A stretch of DNA of 64,000 nt from Boswellia sacra (taxonomy: Eukaryota; Streptophyta; Magnoliopsida; Sapindales; Burseraceae), in assembly GCA_013180625.2 (NCBI GenBank), contig SNVD02002362.1, positions 1 to 64,000 of the forward strand. Direction: 5' to 3'. Every line of letters starts with the position of its first letter. Position 1 is the stretch's first letter. A program made the translations under genes and the position numbers. The notes beneath the pieces were generated by a model. That model did not search any database and was not told the DNA's origin. It was given only the letters and a program-made list of their open reading frames with translations. This document shows, in pieces, positions 10,041 to 23,124 of this stretch.

Positions 10041-10350
10041 CACGACGTGCAAGTCAGTCTCAATGAGACTCGATCGAAGTAGCATGATGTCCAAGTTAGT
10101 CTCGATGAGACCCGATCAAAGCAGCACTATGTTCAAGACAGTCTTGATGAAACTCAATCAAAGCAGTATGATGTGCAAGTCAGTCTTGATAAGACCCAAT
10201 CAAAGTAGCACTATATGCAAGTCAATCTCAATGAGACCCAATCAAAGTAGCACGATGTGCAAGTCAGTCTCGATAAGACCCAATAGAAGTAGCATGATGT
10301 GCAAGTTTGTCTTGATAAGACCCAATTGAAACAACATGATGTGCAAGCCG
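10041..10350 (+). repeat. 42-bp tandem repeat array (about 7 units)
   Basis: Units carrying GTGCAAGTCAGTCTC, GATGAGACCC and AAGTAGCA-type segments recur every 42 bases; for example, GTGCAAG at 10047 is followed by GTCCAAG at 10089. Because 42 is divisible by 3, the array makes an apparent 88-aa ORF of 14-aa repeats, which I do not regard as a gene. More diverged units continue to about 10720. Confidence 0.8.
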
Positions 10351-11399
10351 CCCAGATGTGGCTTCTTAGTTAGTGCGATGTGTAAGTCGCTTAGATAAGG
10401 CTCCTCCTTTTGTCATGATGTAGAAGTTGCCTGAATACGGCAATTCAGTTTCAATGAGAACCAATGGAAGCAGCATGATGTACAAGTCACCTAAATCAGG
10501 CTCTTTAGTTTAGCACGATATGCATATCACCTAGATTAGGCTCCTTAGTTCAAACAAGATGTGCAAGCTGCATGGATCAAGTAGCTTAGTCTCGAGGAGA
10601 CTTCTCTTAAGCAGCACGGTGCGCAAAGTCAGCTCCATCATGAGAGTTCTTTTAAGTAGCACGATGTGTAAAGCCAACTCCATCTCGATGAGACTCAACG
10701 ATCACTTGAAGCAACTCAATGTGCCAAACACCTCTAGTAGAGAAAGGCATCTTCCTCAAAAAAGGCATCCATTTCTAAGAAGCAATCTCCCTTAAAGAAG
10801 GAAATCGAAGTCTACCTTGAAGAAGGGATCTTAAAAATGAAATTTAAAGGTCACTTAGAAGAAAGAAGTTCAACTTTGAAGTCCAACATGAAGAACAGAT
10901 CTGAAGAAGAAGGATTTAAAGTTTTTTTTGAGGCACATGGAATTGGATGATTGACTGACACACGTCCAGAGACTAGAAAGCAGTGTTGAAGAAAACACCA
11001 TGCATAAAATTTGAATTGATTTGAAATCCTCAAGAGATGTTTGATATTTTGTAAAAATTTACAAGACTGATGGAGAGATCCTTAGTAAGTACAAGAATTA
11101 ATAACATGATGAGAACTATCCAGTGGAGAATCTTATGAATGCAAAATTTGAAGGCATCAAGAACAAATATTGTAAAGCATAGCAAATCAAGAATAGAAAT
11201 AAGAATACTTGGAGGAAGGGCATGAAACTCGATGAATGCAAAGATTGAAGAGATCAAAGAGGAATGAAGAATACACAGAAGAAGAGCATGAAACCCAATG
11301 AATATAGAGTTTGAAGAGATCAAAGAAGAATACTTAGTTGAAGGTATAAAGAATGAAAAGGTCTAAAGAAGGTGAAGTAGAGCATGATAGACGTTTTTC
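10351..11399. other. Noncoding Tat 3' region with degenerate repeats
   Basis: No gene. Decayed relatives of the 42-bp units run to about 10720, followed by A/G-rich sequence. From about 11160 to 11400, units with GGGCATGAAACTCGATGAATG-type sequence match, in inverted orientation, the block at about 28450-28560. This supports assignment to a Tat tail. Confidence 0.5.
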
Positions 11400-11860
11400 C
11401 AATAGGCATGCATTAGAAGGAAATCCTAAGAAGTAGGTGCACTTAAGAGTGTTTTAAGCCCTAAGAATAGGCACAAGCCCTAAGAAGAGGCACACTGAAG
11501 AGTGTTGATAACTGTAAGAAGTAGGTTCACTTAAGAGTATTTTAAGCCCTTAGAATAGGCACAAGCCACTAAGAAGAGGCACATTGAAGAGTGTTGAAAA
11601 TCGTAGGAAATAGGTGCACTTAAGAGTATTTAAAGCCCTTAGAATAGACATACTGAAGAGTGTTAACAAACTCTAGGAAGTATGTGCACTGAAGAGTGTT
11701 GAAAATCGTAGGAAGTAGGTACACTTAAGAGTATTTAAAGCCCTTAGAATAGACATACTAAAGAGTGTTAACAAACCCTAGGAAGTCTGTGCACTGAAGA
11801 GTGTTAGAAATCCTAATAAATAGGTGCATTGAGGAGTGTTTTATCATAAGGATACTTTCT
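11400..11860 (+). repeat. Tandem repeats in Tat tail (TTAGAATAGGCAC / AAGAGTGTT units)
   Basis: Imperfect units built from CTAAGAAGTAGGTGCACTT, AAGAGTGTT and TTAGAATAGRCA recur about every 60 or 120 bases. The reverse complement of the same repeat family lies at about 27965-28340. Noncoding. Confidence 0.7.
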
Positions 11861-11861
11861 A

Positions 11862-13555
11862 ACCCTCGAAAGGACACCTTAGCCCTTGCGTTGGCATACC
11901 AGCCCTTCAATGGACACATTAGTTCTATGAATGGGCACTGATGAACACTTAAATATGTTTGTTTAATAAGAGCTTAATTCATCATATTATATTAATAGTG
12001 GCATTAAATTCCTTAACTTAAGCATATTTGTGGTCTTTGTATCTTTTGAATTAGTTTTATCTTAATTTTAGTTTTTGTTACAGGTTCGGTAAAATGGGCA
12101 TAACTTTCTACTTATAGATCAGAATGGTGAAAATCATGATTTGTTGGAAAGCTAATTAAATTATCTACAAGATTGTATTTCGCAAGCATCATAAAATTTG
12201 GGCTCTTAGTGGACCAAAAATGGGCTTGAAATGAACCCATCTGCAGTTTCAGCCTAGCCTGATCATACCTCTGTATTTTGATCATATCTCTTGATATACG
12301 TATCCAAATCATATGAATAAAGATGTTCTAGAAACTGAGAGAAATATCTACAACTTTCATGAAGACATGTGATCAAAATTCTAAATAATTCGATGTTAAA
12401 ATTTATGGTCAATGTTAGTGCACATGATGATCCAAATTGTCAACAAGATATTTTACAATTGTCCCTTCGTAATTTGACAAGTTTTCCCCTGAATGTTTCT
12501 ATAAATAAAGGTGCCTTGTGACCCATTAGGGTATCTTGGCCTTGGCTGGGATCTCTTGTTATTATGTTTTTCTTTCTTATGTTTTAATGTTATTAATAAA
12601 TTTTCCTTTTGCAATTTGTTTTCTTTCTTTTATAATGTCTTGCTAAATTCTCTTTTGCTAAGATGAAAGGGTGAAACCCTTGATACGAGAATAAAGATTT
12701 TCTAACCCTTGACATGTGCTTAATAATCATAATTTTGTATTGTTTATTTTATATAATTTATATTTGTTTTCTTAATCAATATTGGCACCACTCGTAAAGT
12801 GGAGGTCTTGATCAATTGTAGACAATCCTTGACACATCAAATGCTTGGATCCTTTCTAGATGTCGTATGGTTCTTCTTTACCGACACAAGTCTAGTTAGG
12901 AACCTTGATTTGTTTAGACATACGGCGATTGGCACATTGGATACTTGAACCCATTTACAAGAAGTGGTATAAATATTGGTAATGAAACAAATATAATTCA
13001 TATAACTAAAAAGGGCTTAAATGACATATCTTTCGATTGGAACCTCCTTGATGTATGGATTTTAATTAAGTTATAACTGGGTTATGTATCCTTATTTGAC
13101 ATATCAAGGGTGGATCCCCTAATCTTAGCATTCATTGTTATTATATTAATATATCCTACTTTTGTACTTTAATTATTCTTATTTATTAATTATGAAATTG
13201 TTCTTTTATTTGCTATGGTAGATTTTACCTCCTATTTCCTTGGATGGTTTTACCACCTTTTGTTTTTGTTTTACATTTGAATGGTCGGTAATACCGCCTA
13301 CCATCTTAACTTTTATTTGTTGATATTATCTTGTTTTTCATTTCAATCATTCATATCATATTTGCTTACTTTATAGTTTGTACCGCTAAATCCCCTTCCT
13401 CGTGGAGTCTCATTAGGTTTATTACTTTGACACTCCTATACTTGAGAGATAATCCTTTTTGGATGTGTCAGGCACATCGGCCCTCAAGTGGGCATATTAG
13501 CCCTTGAATGGGCATATTAGCCCTTGGATGGGCACATTAACCCTTAGGCAGGTGC
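11862..13555 (+). repeat. ~25-bp GGGCACATTAGCCCTT repeat array, split by a solo LTR
   Basis: Units such as AGCCCTTGAATGGGCATATT repeat before (11862-11938) and after (13471-13555) an inserted solo LTR. The same array in inverted orientation and uninterrupted lies at about 27811-27955. It continues the Tat 3' tail. Confidence 0.7.
11939..13470 (+). mobile_element. Solo Athila-type LTR with perfect TSD
   Basis: The 1532-bp LTR starts TGATGAACAC, ends GATGTGTCA, and is flanked on both sides by GGCAC (11934-11938 and 13471-13475). Sequence across its whole length matches the 5' LTR of Athila copy 2 (34151-37476 minus its nested insert). A TATAAATAAAGG promoter-like site lies near 12502. An empty site can be pictured from the inverted array near 27.9 kb. 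It arose by recombination between two LTRs of an inserted element. Confidence 0.9.
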
Positions 13556-15003
13556 ACCTTTTTGTAGGAATGAAAGAGGAAAATAGATAATGAGAAGTCT
13601 AACAGAATGCGGTTAAAGGTGAAGATGTTGAGATTATAGAGGAAAGACAAAGTACTTTGTCGATTTTTGTGTCTCACAAACTTCTTCAAAGTAGAGGGCA
13701 AGTTGTAGGCACTAAATTTTTGAGGCTTGATGATGAAGTGAAGATGAATGTCAAGAAATGAAAATGATCGAAATGCCCTTGCAAGCAAAAGGAAGAAAGG
13801 GTAAGAAGAAATTGACGAAGAGTCTAGAAAACTGACACATGAATTAAAAAAATCACAGAAATTAATTCAGGAAGAATCTGGTATTGATTCATATACCGTT
13901 ACAAAGCTATGGATGTCTAGTATTCAAAAAATTTTATAGATCACGAATTGGAGTTGAACTTGAAGAGTTACACATGATTAAATGGATGAAGGTTAGAAGG
14001 GACTACATTAAAAAAATGCAAAATTGAAAGATCTGGTGGGTAACAATTGGCCAGCTGTCTACCAACAGTCGGTCACACCCTAACAATTAGCTTATTGTCA
14101 AAGTGCTGGTTGGTGGTCCTTCAATAACCGACTGGTTGTTGTCTATCTATAATTGGAAAATTTTGTTTAAAACCTTCCATATTTGATTTTTCCTTTTTCA
14201 CTTGCACCCTTCAATTATATAAATCCCCCTCCTCCTCCCATTTCAGCACACATCACAATCCCCTCTCTCCCTCTAGAACACACCTATGAGAATTCCAAGG
14301 AGTCCTTTCTAGTCTAATATTTTTCGAGCATTTTATATTGTTCTAAACTTTGAAAAGGTTACGTCTTGAGAGCAATTCTCTCTGCTTTGTTTGATTTTGA
14401 TTGATTGAATTGGCTAGAAATGCCATGATCCACCATAAATTGTTATGAATTTTGCTAGAATGGCAATAGGTAGAATTACCATGAGAGAATTATCAAGTCT
14501 TGGTAGAACTTCCATGATTCTAGATTATGGCTTTGTTTAATTAATTTATGAATGTATGAACATGCTATGAATATGCCATGTTTAGAAATAGAATTGTATG
14601 ATGTCATGAAGTGATAGTGGACTCACATTGAGGTACCGTTATTTAGAATGAATACTCAAATGAATGAATGTATAAATATACTTGTAGAGGCTTGATAGAC
14701 ATTGAATAGACTCACATATAGTGGTAAGAAATTCATTATCTATTGAGTCTCGCATTGATTATTTATATTCAATGTTCAAATATGTGATGAATATATGGTA
14801 TTTTATAGAATTTTATTGTTAAAGAGCAATGTAATCCTCTCCCCTATCCCCATGTTTGAAGGGAATGTAACTCCATTCTCCTCCCTCTTTCCTTGTGTGA
14901 CTATATAACTGCTATGATTGAAAATCACTTTATTTGTCTAATGAAAATAAAAATAGAAATTTCTGCATAAAATAAACCACTTAAGTGGACTGCGTAATGA
15001 CAT

Positions 15004-16502
15004 TGTTAGTCCTAAGGCTACATAATAATTTTGATAATAACAAAACACATTGATTCATTGAGGCATTACTAATATGTTTATTTATGTGGAAGAACAAGAT
15101 CAATAAAATAGATGTAAAATGAAGAAAAGGCGTATTAAAATGAAGTGCTAAAGCTAAGGAGAAGTCTATATATTAAAGGCACCAAAGTTTAAGAACAAGG
15201 TTTGATTCAAGGAATGTGACACATGAGCAATATTCAATCAGTTGGTCATATATTTCTCTATAAATGTCTAAATGATGTGATTCTTGAGCCTTTAGAAAGC
15301 TTACTCAATTAATAACAAGTTATATTTTTTAAAGAAATTCAAATTTCAAGTGAATGGTTGTCCAAATCATCATGCAAGTTGAAGGACAAACAAAATCTGC
15401 TAACATGAGCATTGAATGATCTTTTGTCCATATCTTGAGCTAGAGATATCCAAATGACTTGATTCTTAAGGCATTATAAATATGATTTAATGGAGCACAT
15501 TTCATATCTTGAAGAAAGTCAAATTTCAAATGGAAGGCCGACATAATCATCACGAAAATCAGTGGACTGACACAAGGAATAAAAATCTACTGACATGAGC
15601 ACCGAATGGTCTTTTGTCCATATCTTAGCTAGAGATATCAAAATGACTTGATTCTTGAGGCGTTGGAAAGCTTATTCAAATATAAATATCTTTTCTATTT
15701 TGTAGATTTTTAAATTTCAAACAGACCAGTAACAAAAATGGCTAAAAAAATTATAGTTTTTATAGTGGGTAAAAAATTTGGAATTGGTGTCTTCACTTGA
15801 CTAAGTTTATCTTATTTGCCAATAAAAGAAGCCATTCTCCCATGCATTAAACAAAAATCTATCAGGCAACAAATAAGAAAAATATCAAGTCTAGAGAGCT
15901 TTTATATTCTTTATCTACTCTTTGAAGAGAGTTGTATTTTTATTGTAAACAATTTTCTTTGTTCTTGTATTTTGGTGAGAGTGAGATCACTCTTGTAAAG
16001 GATAATAGTTATCCTTGAGAGAACTCTCAGTGTTGTGTTATCAAGAGTTAAACAATTGATAGAACTCTTAGTGTGGTGTTATCAAAGGTTGAAAGAAAAA
16101 TCTTGGTGAGGTTGTTCACCAAGCAACTGTAAAGAATTCTATAACTTAGTGGAAAGTCTTGTGGAGAAGCTAGGAGCCCGTGAATGTAGGCAAGGTTTGC
16201 CGAACCATGTAAATTGAGTTTGCACTCTCTCTATCCCTATCATCTTTAAATTCACTTGCACTTGTGTTTGTTAATTATTGTTATTCTCTTGATTGCTTCT
16301 TAGATAACTTCTAATTTCAATTTCATCACCTTTATTCTCAAAGAAAGAGTGAACTAATTTTGAAATTTCAAGAAAAGTTTTATAACCCAATTCAACCCAA
16401 CCACCAACCTGCACCCAAACCCCCCATCCACCCCCACCCCCCCACACCCCCACCCCCCCCTCTCCCCCCCACCCCTCCTGGGTTGCCATACCTGGGTCAA
16501 CA
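15004..16502 (+). repeat. 5' LTR of Sirevirus A
   Basis: It starts TGTTAGTCC and ends GGGTCAACA. The same LTR family occurs at 21325-22833 and, as a solo copy, at 34614-36428. A C-rich tract (about 16397-16480) near the right end explains the Gly-rich apparent ORF on the minus strand. Confidence 0.9.
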
Positions 16503-16504
16503 AG

Positions 16505-16516
16505 TGGTATCAAAGC
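16505..16516 (+). other. Primer binding site of Sirevirus A (tRNA-iMet type)
   Basis: TGGTATCAAAGC begins 2 bases after the LTR. It differs by one base from the standard copia primer site TGGTATCAGAGC, complementary to initiator Met tRNA. Confidence 0.85.
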
Positions 16517-16555
16517 AAGGTTGCTCATTTTTTTAATCTTAATTGATTATGAGGT

Positions 16556-17880
16556 ATGGCAACTTTTAACCCAACTTCACATGTTAAGGGGCTTTCTATC
16601 TCTAGACCTCCATTTTTTAATGGAAGTGATTACTCTTATTGGAAAACTAGAATGAGTATTTTCTTACAATCTTATGATTATGATTTATGGTCTATTATTT
16701 CAGAAGGACCTTTTGTTCCTACAAATGTAAATGAACAAAGCATGTTTAAGGAACCTAAAAAGTTTAGTGAAGATGACAAAATGAAATTGAGTTTGAATGC
16801 TAAAGCTATAAATATGTTATATTATGCTCTAGATAGAAATGAATTTAATAGAATATCTACTTGTTCTACGACATAAGAAATATGGCACACACTTGAAGTA
16901 ACTCATGAAGGAAATAGCCAAGTTAAAGAATCTAAAATTAGTATGCTAGTTCATAGTTGTAAGCTTTTTAAGATGAAACTAGATGAATCAATTTTTGAAA
17001 TGTTTACTAGATTTACAGATATTGTCAGTGGTTTGAAATCTCTTGGTAAATCTTATTCTAATGTTAAAATGGTGAGAAAGATTCTTCGGTGTCTGCCAAA
17101 ATTTTGGGAGCCAAAGGTGACGGCAATTCAAGAAGCATGAGACCTCACCAAACTGCCATTAGAAGAACTTATGGGTTCTGTCATGACTCTTGAAATCAAC
17201 TTGAGTGAGAATGAATAAGATTCCAAGAAAAAGAAGAATATCGCTTTCAAATCCTTAACGAAAGAAGAAGATGACTCCGATGACAAAGGAGATGAATGAA
17301 GATCTTGCATTCATCATAAGAAAGCTAAAAAGGAAGATTAGAAGAAACCAAGGATTCAAGAAGAATTCTAGAAGGGAGTACAAAAGGCAAAGCTCAAAGA
17401 AGAAGAAGATTGCAAAGTGACAAAAACGTGCTTCATGGCTTCAAGAGAAGACGAGATAAGTATTCTAAACTATGATCCTAAGATTTCATATGATGAATTA
17501 CTTGAAGCATTCCAAAATTTACATGTACGTGTTGATAACAAAATTAAAAAATCAATGCTTTCAAAAAAAAGTCAAAAATCATGTTAACACAATGAGAAGA
17601 GTTGGTGGAAACAAATGAAGCTTTAGAAAATGAAAATGACATTTTAAAGCAAAAAGATTTTGAAAGTTTGGAAAATCAAATACATTTATTAAAAACTGAA
17701 AATGAGACTTTAAAACAAAAGGATTTTGATAAATTGGAGAAAGAAAATTTTTTTTTGAAAAAGGAAAATGATGAATTACGAAATATTGTTGATAGTTTTA
17801 CAAAAAGCACAAAAAAATTGAACTTTATGTTACAAAACCAAATATGTGGTTTTGATATAGGAGGCTTATGACATGAAACT
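16556..17880 (+). pseudogene. Sirevirus A gag
   Basis: ATG at 16556. The N-terminal part reads RPPFFNGSDYSYWKTRM and DLWSIISEGP, the UBN2-type capsid domain of copia gag. The frame then has several stops (TAA near 16874, then TGA, TAA and TAG) and a shift near 17560. The segment 17602-17871 is a strong coiled coil made of duplicated LENEN...LKQKDF units, typical of Sirevirus gag. It packages element RNA in intact relatives; here it is dead. Confidence 0.85.
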
Positions 17881-17946
17881 TATAAAAATCAAAAGTATTT
17901 TAAAAACTATTTTGCTCATATATCTTTTTGGAATAATCCCACTCTT

Positions 17947-20900
17947 TCATGTACTTATTGTGGAAGAAAAGGACACAAAGTGAATTCTTGCTATATTAAG
18001 AGAAATCCTAATTTGAAACAAATATGGGATCCAAAAAGTACCATAACTAACCCCCAATGACCCAAGAACATTTGGGTACCAAAAAGTCACTCTTTGAATG
18101 TTGATTGTAGAAACAAAAAGTGGCAAACACAAGTGGTACTTAGATAGTGGGTGCTCAAGGTATATGACTGGAGATGCCTCCAAGTTCTCTAGATTAATCA
18201 TGAAGAAAGGAGGATATGTGACCTTTGGTGATAATGCCAAAGGAAGGGTAATCAGACATGGTGATATTGGTAATCCTTCTTCACCTATTTCTAAAAATGT
18301 TTTGCTTGTTAATTGTTTGAAACATGATTTGATTAGCATCAGTCAAATATGTGATAAGGAATATTTTGTTGCTTTTGAGCCTAATAGATGTGTGATTAAG
18401 GATTTTAGTAACAATAAGATATTATTTGTTGATAATAGATATGGTAATATCTATACAATTGATATTGATGTTTATGATTATGTAGAAAAGTGTTTTGTTG
18501 TTAGGTTATGGCATAGAAGATTAGGTCATGCTAGCATGGATACAATTTAAAAAATTTCTAAAAATGATTTAGTTGATGGTCTACCTACGAAGAATAAAAT
18601 TTGAAAAGGATAAGATTTGTGATGCTTGTCAATTTGGAAAACAAGTGAGAACTTCTTTTAAACAAAAGAAATTTATTTCAATAAATAAACCTCTACAATT
18701 ACTTCATTTTGATTTATTTGGACCATCAAGAATTCAAAGCCTTGGTGCAAAGTATTATGTTTTTGTTATTGTAGATGATTTATTCAAGATTCACTCGGTG
18801 TTATTTTTGAAAATTAAAAATGAAGCCAAACAAGCTTTTTCAAAATTTGCAAAAAGAGTTCAAAATAAAAAAGGGTTTGGGTCCATTAGGAGTGATTATG
18901 GTGGTGAAGTAGACAATGTTGTATTTGAAAATCTTTGTGATAAAAATGATTTTGAAAATAGTTTTTCCGCACCTAGAACTCCACAACAAAATGGTGTTGT
19001 TAAGAGAAGAAATAGGACTATCCACGAAATAGCTAGGACCCTGTTACTTGAAAATAATTTGCCAAAATATTGTTGGGTCAAAGCCGTTAATACCGCATGC
19101 TTTATAATCAATAGATCCATATTAGAGCTTTAATAAAGAAAACTTTTTATTAACTCTGGAAAGGAAGAAAACCCAACATTGGATTTTTTAAAGTTTTTGG
19201 ATGTAAATGTTTTATTTAAACACCAAGGATAACCTTCAAAAATTTGTTGCAAAAGCCGATGTTGGAATTTTGTTGGCTACTCTAACCATAGTAAAGCATA
19301 TAGAGTTTTTAACAAAAATACTCTTGCTATTGAAGAATCTATGCATGTTGAATTTGATGAAACTAATGTGATTTCCTCAAAGAATTTAGATGATGATATT
19401 GTTAAGGTAGAAAAGCAAATTAAGGAATCAAGGTAGAAAAGCAAATCAAAGAATTTAGATATTCTTTTAGGAACTTTTGTAATCATTTTGAATTTGTCTC
19501 TCAATTTGAACCAAAATCTTTTAAAGAAGCCAAAAATGACGCAAGTTAGATTTTTGCTATGAAAGAAGAATTGAATCAATTTGAGAGAAATCAAGTTTGG
19601 GAATTAGTTTCTAGACCAAAAAATCATTCTATTATAGGCACTAGATGGATTTCTAGAAATAAAATAGATGAAAATGGCAACATCATTAGAAATAAAGCTA
19701 GACTTTTTGCTCAAGGATATAATCAAGAAGAAGCTATTGATTATGAGGAAACCTTTGCATCAGTTGCTAGATTAGAATCCATTAGAATGTTATCACAATT
19801 GCATGTTATAAAAATTTTACATTATATCAAATGGATGTCAAAAGTGCATTTTTAAATGGTTACATTTCTGAGAAAGTATATGTAGAGCAACCTCTTGATT
19901 TTCAAAATCATAATTTTCCAAACCATGTTTTCAAACTCAAAAAGGTACTTTATGGCTTGAAACAAGCACCAAGAGCATGGTATGACAGATAGAGCAAATT
20001 TCTCATTGATAGTGGTTTTGAAATGAAAATAGTTGATACTACTATTTTTGTTAAAACCAAAAATGATGATTTATTAATTGTTCAAATCTATATTGATGAT
20101 ATTATATTCGGTACTACTAATGTTTCTATGTGTGAGGAATTTTTCAAGTGCATGCAGTAAGAATTTGAAATGAGCTTATTAGAGTTAAATTTCTTCCTTG
20201 GACTTCAAATCAAGCAATCAATAGATGGCATATTCATAAATCAAGCCAAATACACAAGAGATCTTCTCAAGAAGTTTAGCATGGATAATTCAAGAACATA
20301 TAACACACCTATGGGTACCTTAACCAAGCTTGACAAAGATGAGAAAAGAAAATATGTTGAGGTAACAAAATATCGAAGTATGATTGGCTCTTTTTTGTAT
20401 TTAAATGCTAGTAGACTTGATATTATGTTTAGCATGTGTATGTGTGCTAGATTTCAATCTTGTCCAAAGGAATCTCACCTTAAGGCTATCCAGAGGATAT
20501 TTAGATATCTTCTTGGAACCATAAATCTAGGTGGTATCCTAAGTGTGATAATTTTGATCTAATTAGTTATTTCGATGAGGACTTTGCTGGAAGTCTTCTT
20601 GACAGAAAGAGCCCTAGTGGCTCTTGCCATTTTCTAGGACATGCATTAGTGTTATGGTTTAGTAGGAAACAAAATTTTATTGCTTTATCAATCGCAGAAG
20701 CTAGGTATATTGTAGTGGGAAGTTGTTGTGCACAAGCTCTTTGGATGAAACAAATTTTTAAAGATTATGGTGTGGTATTTGATCACATTCCTATCAAATG
20801 TGACAATACAAGTGCCATCAACATTTCAAAAAATCCCATAAAAACACTCTAAGACTAAGCATATAAAGATTAGACATTATTTTATTAGAGATCATGTGCA

Positions 20901-21028
20901 AAAAGGTAATATTTCTTTATAATTCATTCCTACTGATAAACAAATAGCCAATATTTTTACTAAACCCCTTAGCCAAGGTAGATTTTGCACTCTTAGGAGA
21001 GAATTAGGCGTGTTGGATATGTCTTAAT
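17947..21028 (+). pseudogene. Sirevirus A pol: CCHC knuckle, protease, integrase, RT, RNase H
   Basis: In order: a CTYCGRKGHKVNSC zinc knuckle (near 17950), protease WYLDSGCS (near 18135), GAG-pre-integrase LWHRRLGH (near 18510), and integrase with HFDLFGPS and a PQQNGVVKRRNR motif. In that motif the catalytic Glu normally present is Lys. Then RT with YIDDIIFG (near 20092), FLGLQIKQ, and RNase H around SIAEARYIV. The end at about 21028 follows FCTLRRELGVLDMS. Several stops (such as TAA 18548-18550) and frameshifts break it. Confidence 0.9.
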
Positions 21029-21324
21029 TTTACTTTTATATGATAATTACTATGCTTAAATCTTTAAATGGTAGCACATGTTAAGGAGGAGAATATATTT
21101 AGGGGAAGTAGTTCATTATATTACATCTTTTTGATGATAACAAAAGGGGGAGAAATGGTTGGTTGGCTTATTTGTGATTTTTTATAACAGTCTCTTTATA
21201 ACCATTGCCATTTTTTTTTGCTCATTCTTGATTTTATATATATATTTTTTATTTTTTTATTCTTGATTTTATATATTATTTTTTTAAAGCAATCAATGAT
21301 TTGTCATCATCAAAAGAGGGAGAT
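21029..21324 (+). other. Sirevirus A 3' untranslated region with polypurine tracts
   Basis: CAAAAGAGGGAGAT at 21311-21324 directly precedes the 3' LTR and is the likely plus-strand primer tract. A second tract, CAAAAGGGGGAGAAAT, lies near 21142. Multiple PPT-like copies before the 3' LTR are a known Sirevirus trait. Confidence 0.75.
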
Positions 21325-22833
21325 TGTTAGCCTTAAGGCTACATGATAATTTTGATAATAACAATACACATTGATTCATTGAGGTATTACTAATATGTTT
21401 ATTTATGTGCGAGAATAAGATCAATGAAATAGTTGTAAAATCAAGAAGAGGCTTATTAAAATGAAGTGCTGAAGCAAAGGAGAAGACTATATGTTAAAGG
21501 CACCAAAGTTTAAGAACAAGATTTGATTCAAGGAATGTGACACATGAGTAATGTTTAATCAATTAGTCATATATTTCTCTATAAATGTCCAAATGAAGTG
21601 ATCCTTGAGCCTTTAGATAGCTCACTCAATTAGTAACATTTTATATTTTTTTAATGAAATTCAAATTTCAAGTGAAAGGTTGTCCAAATCATCATGCAAG
21701 TTAAAGGACAAACAAAATCTGTTGACATGAGCACCAAATGGTCTTTTGTCCATATCTTGAGTTAGAGATATCCAAATGACTTGATTCTTAAGGCATTAGA
21801 AAGATAATTTAACGAAGCATATTTATATCTTTTGAAGAAATTCAAATATCAAATGGAAGGCTGACATAATCATCATACAAATCGGTGGATTGACACAAGG
21901 AAGAAAAATCTACTAACATGAGCACTGAATGGTCTTTTGTCCATATCTTGAGCTAGAGATATCCAAATGACTTGATTATTTAGGCGTTCAAAAGCTTATT
22001 CAAACATGCAGATCTTTTATGCTTTGTAGATTTTTAAATTTCAAATAGACCATTGACAAAAATGGCCGACAATATTACAGTTTTTATGGTGGGCAGAAAT
22101 TTTGGAGTTGGTGTCTTCGCTTGAATAAGTTCATCTCATTTACCTATAAAAAATGTCCTCCTATGCATTCAACAAGAATCTATCGAGCAACACATAAGAG
22201 AAATATCAAGTTTAGAGAGCTTTTATACTCTTTATCTACTTTTTGAAGAGATTTATATTTTTATTGTGAACAATTTTCTTTGTTCTTGTATTTTGGTGAG
22301 AGTAAGATCACTCTTGTAAAGGATAATAGTAATCCTTGAGAGAACTCTTAGTGTGGTGTTATCAAGAGTTAAACAATTGAGAAAACTCTTGTTGTGGTGT
22401 TATCAAGAGTTCAAGGAAGAAGTCTTGGTGAGGTTGTTTGTCAAGCAAGTTGTAAAGAATTCTACAACTTGGTGGAAAGTCTAGCTTGTGGAGAAGCTAG
22501 GAGCCTATGGATGTAGGCAAGGTTTACCAAACCACGTAAATTGAGTTTGCACTCTCCCTATCCCTATCCTCTTTAAATTCACTTGTACTTGTGTTTGTTC
22601 ATTATTATTATTCTCTTGATTGCTTCTTATATAACTTCTAATTTCATTTTCATCACCATTATTCTCAAAGAAAGAGTGAACTAATTTTGAACTTTAAAGA
22701 AAAGTTATATAAATTCGTTTTAATAAATAAAAACCCAACTCAAACCCCCAACCCAGCCCACCCCCCCCCCCCCCCCCCCCCCCCCCACGCCCAGCCTGGG
22801 TCTTCTTCTTGGGTTGCCATACCTAGGTCAACA
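21325..22833 (+). repeat. 3' LTR of Sirevirus A
   Basis: It starts TGTTAGCCT and ends AGGTCAACA. It differs from the 5' LTR at many positions, so the insertion is old. It contains a run of about 30 C (22757-22786) where the 5' LTR has an interrupted C-rich tract. Confidence 0.9.
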
Positions 22834-23124
22834 AACATGAGATATTTTAATTTGGTATACTCTGTTGGAGGTTAGATTTTGATCCGGGCGAGGCGAGTGG
22901 CTCGTACCTAACTTCTCGAACCCATCTCTGAAGGGATAAGGGTAGTTTAAGTCCTAAATTGACGGATCAGATTGCCCCCATTCATTCCTAATTAAAGAAT
23001 TGAGTTGTGATTCCATTTCTCCAGACATGCCCATGGCTCATTTGTGTTTTCTTAAGTCTTGAAAGAGGCTTTGACATAGTGTCGTGGTCGCACATGCTCT
23101 AGTGGGATGGAAGCTCCGTTCACA

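Larger units (their letters stand above)
15004..22833 (+). mobile_element. Ty1/copia Sirevirus-type retrotransposon A, complete but dead
   Basis: A 7.8-kb element with two ~1.5-kb LTRs, a tRNA-Met-type primer site, gag, pol and a polypurine tract. It is flanked by GACAT (14999-15003) and AACAT (22834-22838), a TSD with one change, inside a Tat LTR. The long gag with a coiled coil, and G-rich purine tracts before the 3' LTR, point to the Sirevirus lineage. Many stops and frameshifts disable it. Confidence 0.9.
13704..23124 (+). repeat. Tat-lineage 3' LTR, interrupted by a Sirevirus
   Basis: The LTR occupies 13704-15003 and about 22834-23124, and the Sirevirus lies between. It starts TGTAGGCAC after a purine run (AAAGTAGAGGGCAAGT, a plausible PPT) and ends CCGTTCACA. 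It matches the LTRs at 31658-33509 (+) and 25608-27670 (-), including a TATA box (AATTATATAAATCC near 14215). No TSD is expected at its left end because the internal region lies there. Confidence 0.75.

Noticed and set aside
16271..16528. Gly/Val/Trp-rich minus-strand ORF
   Set aside because: Produced by the C-rich tract at the end of the Sirevirus LTR, with no domain; the 3' LTR has a C run at the same place.
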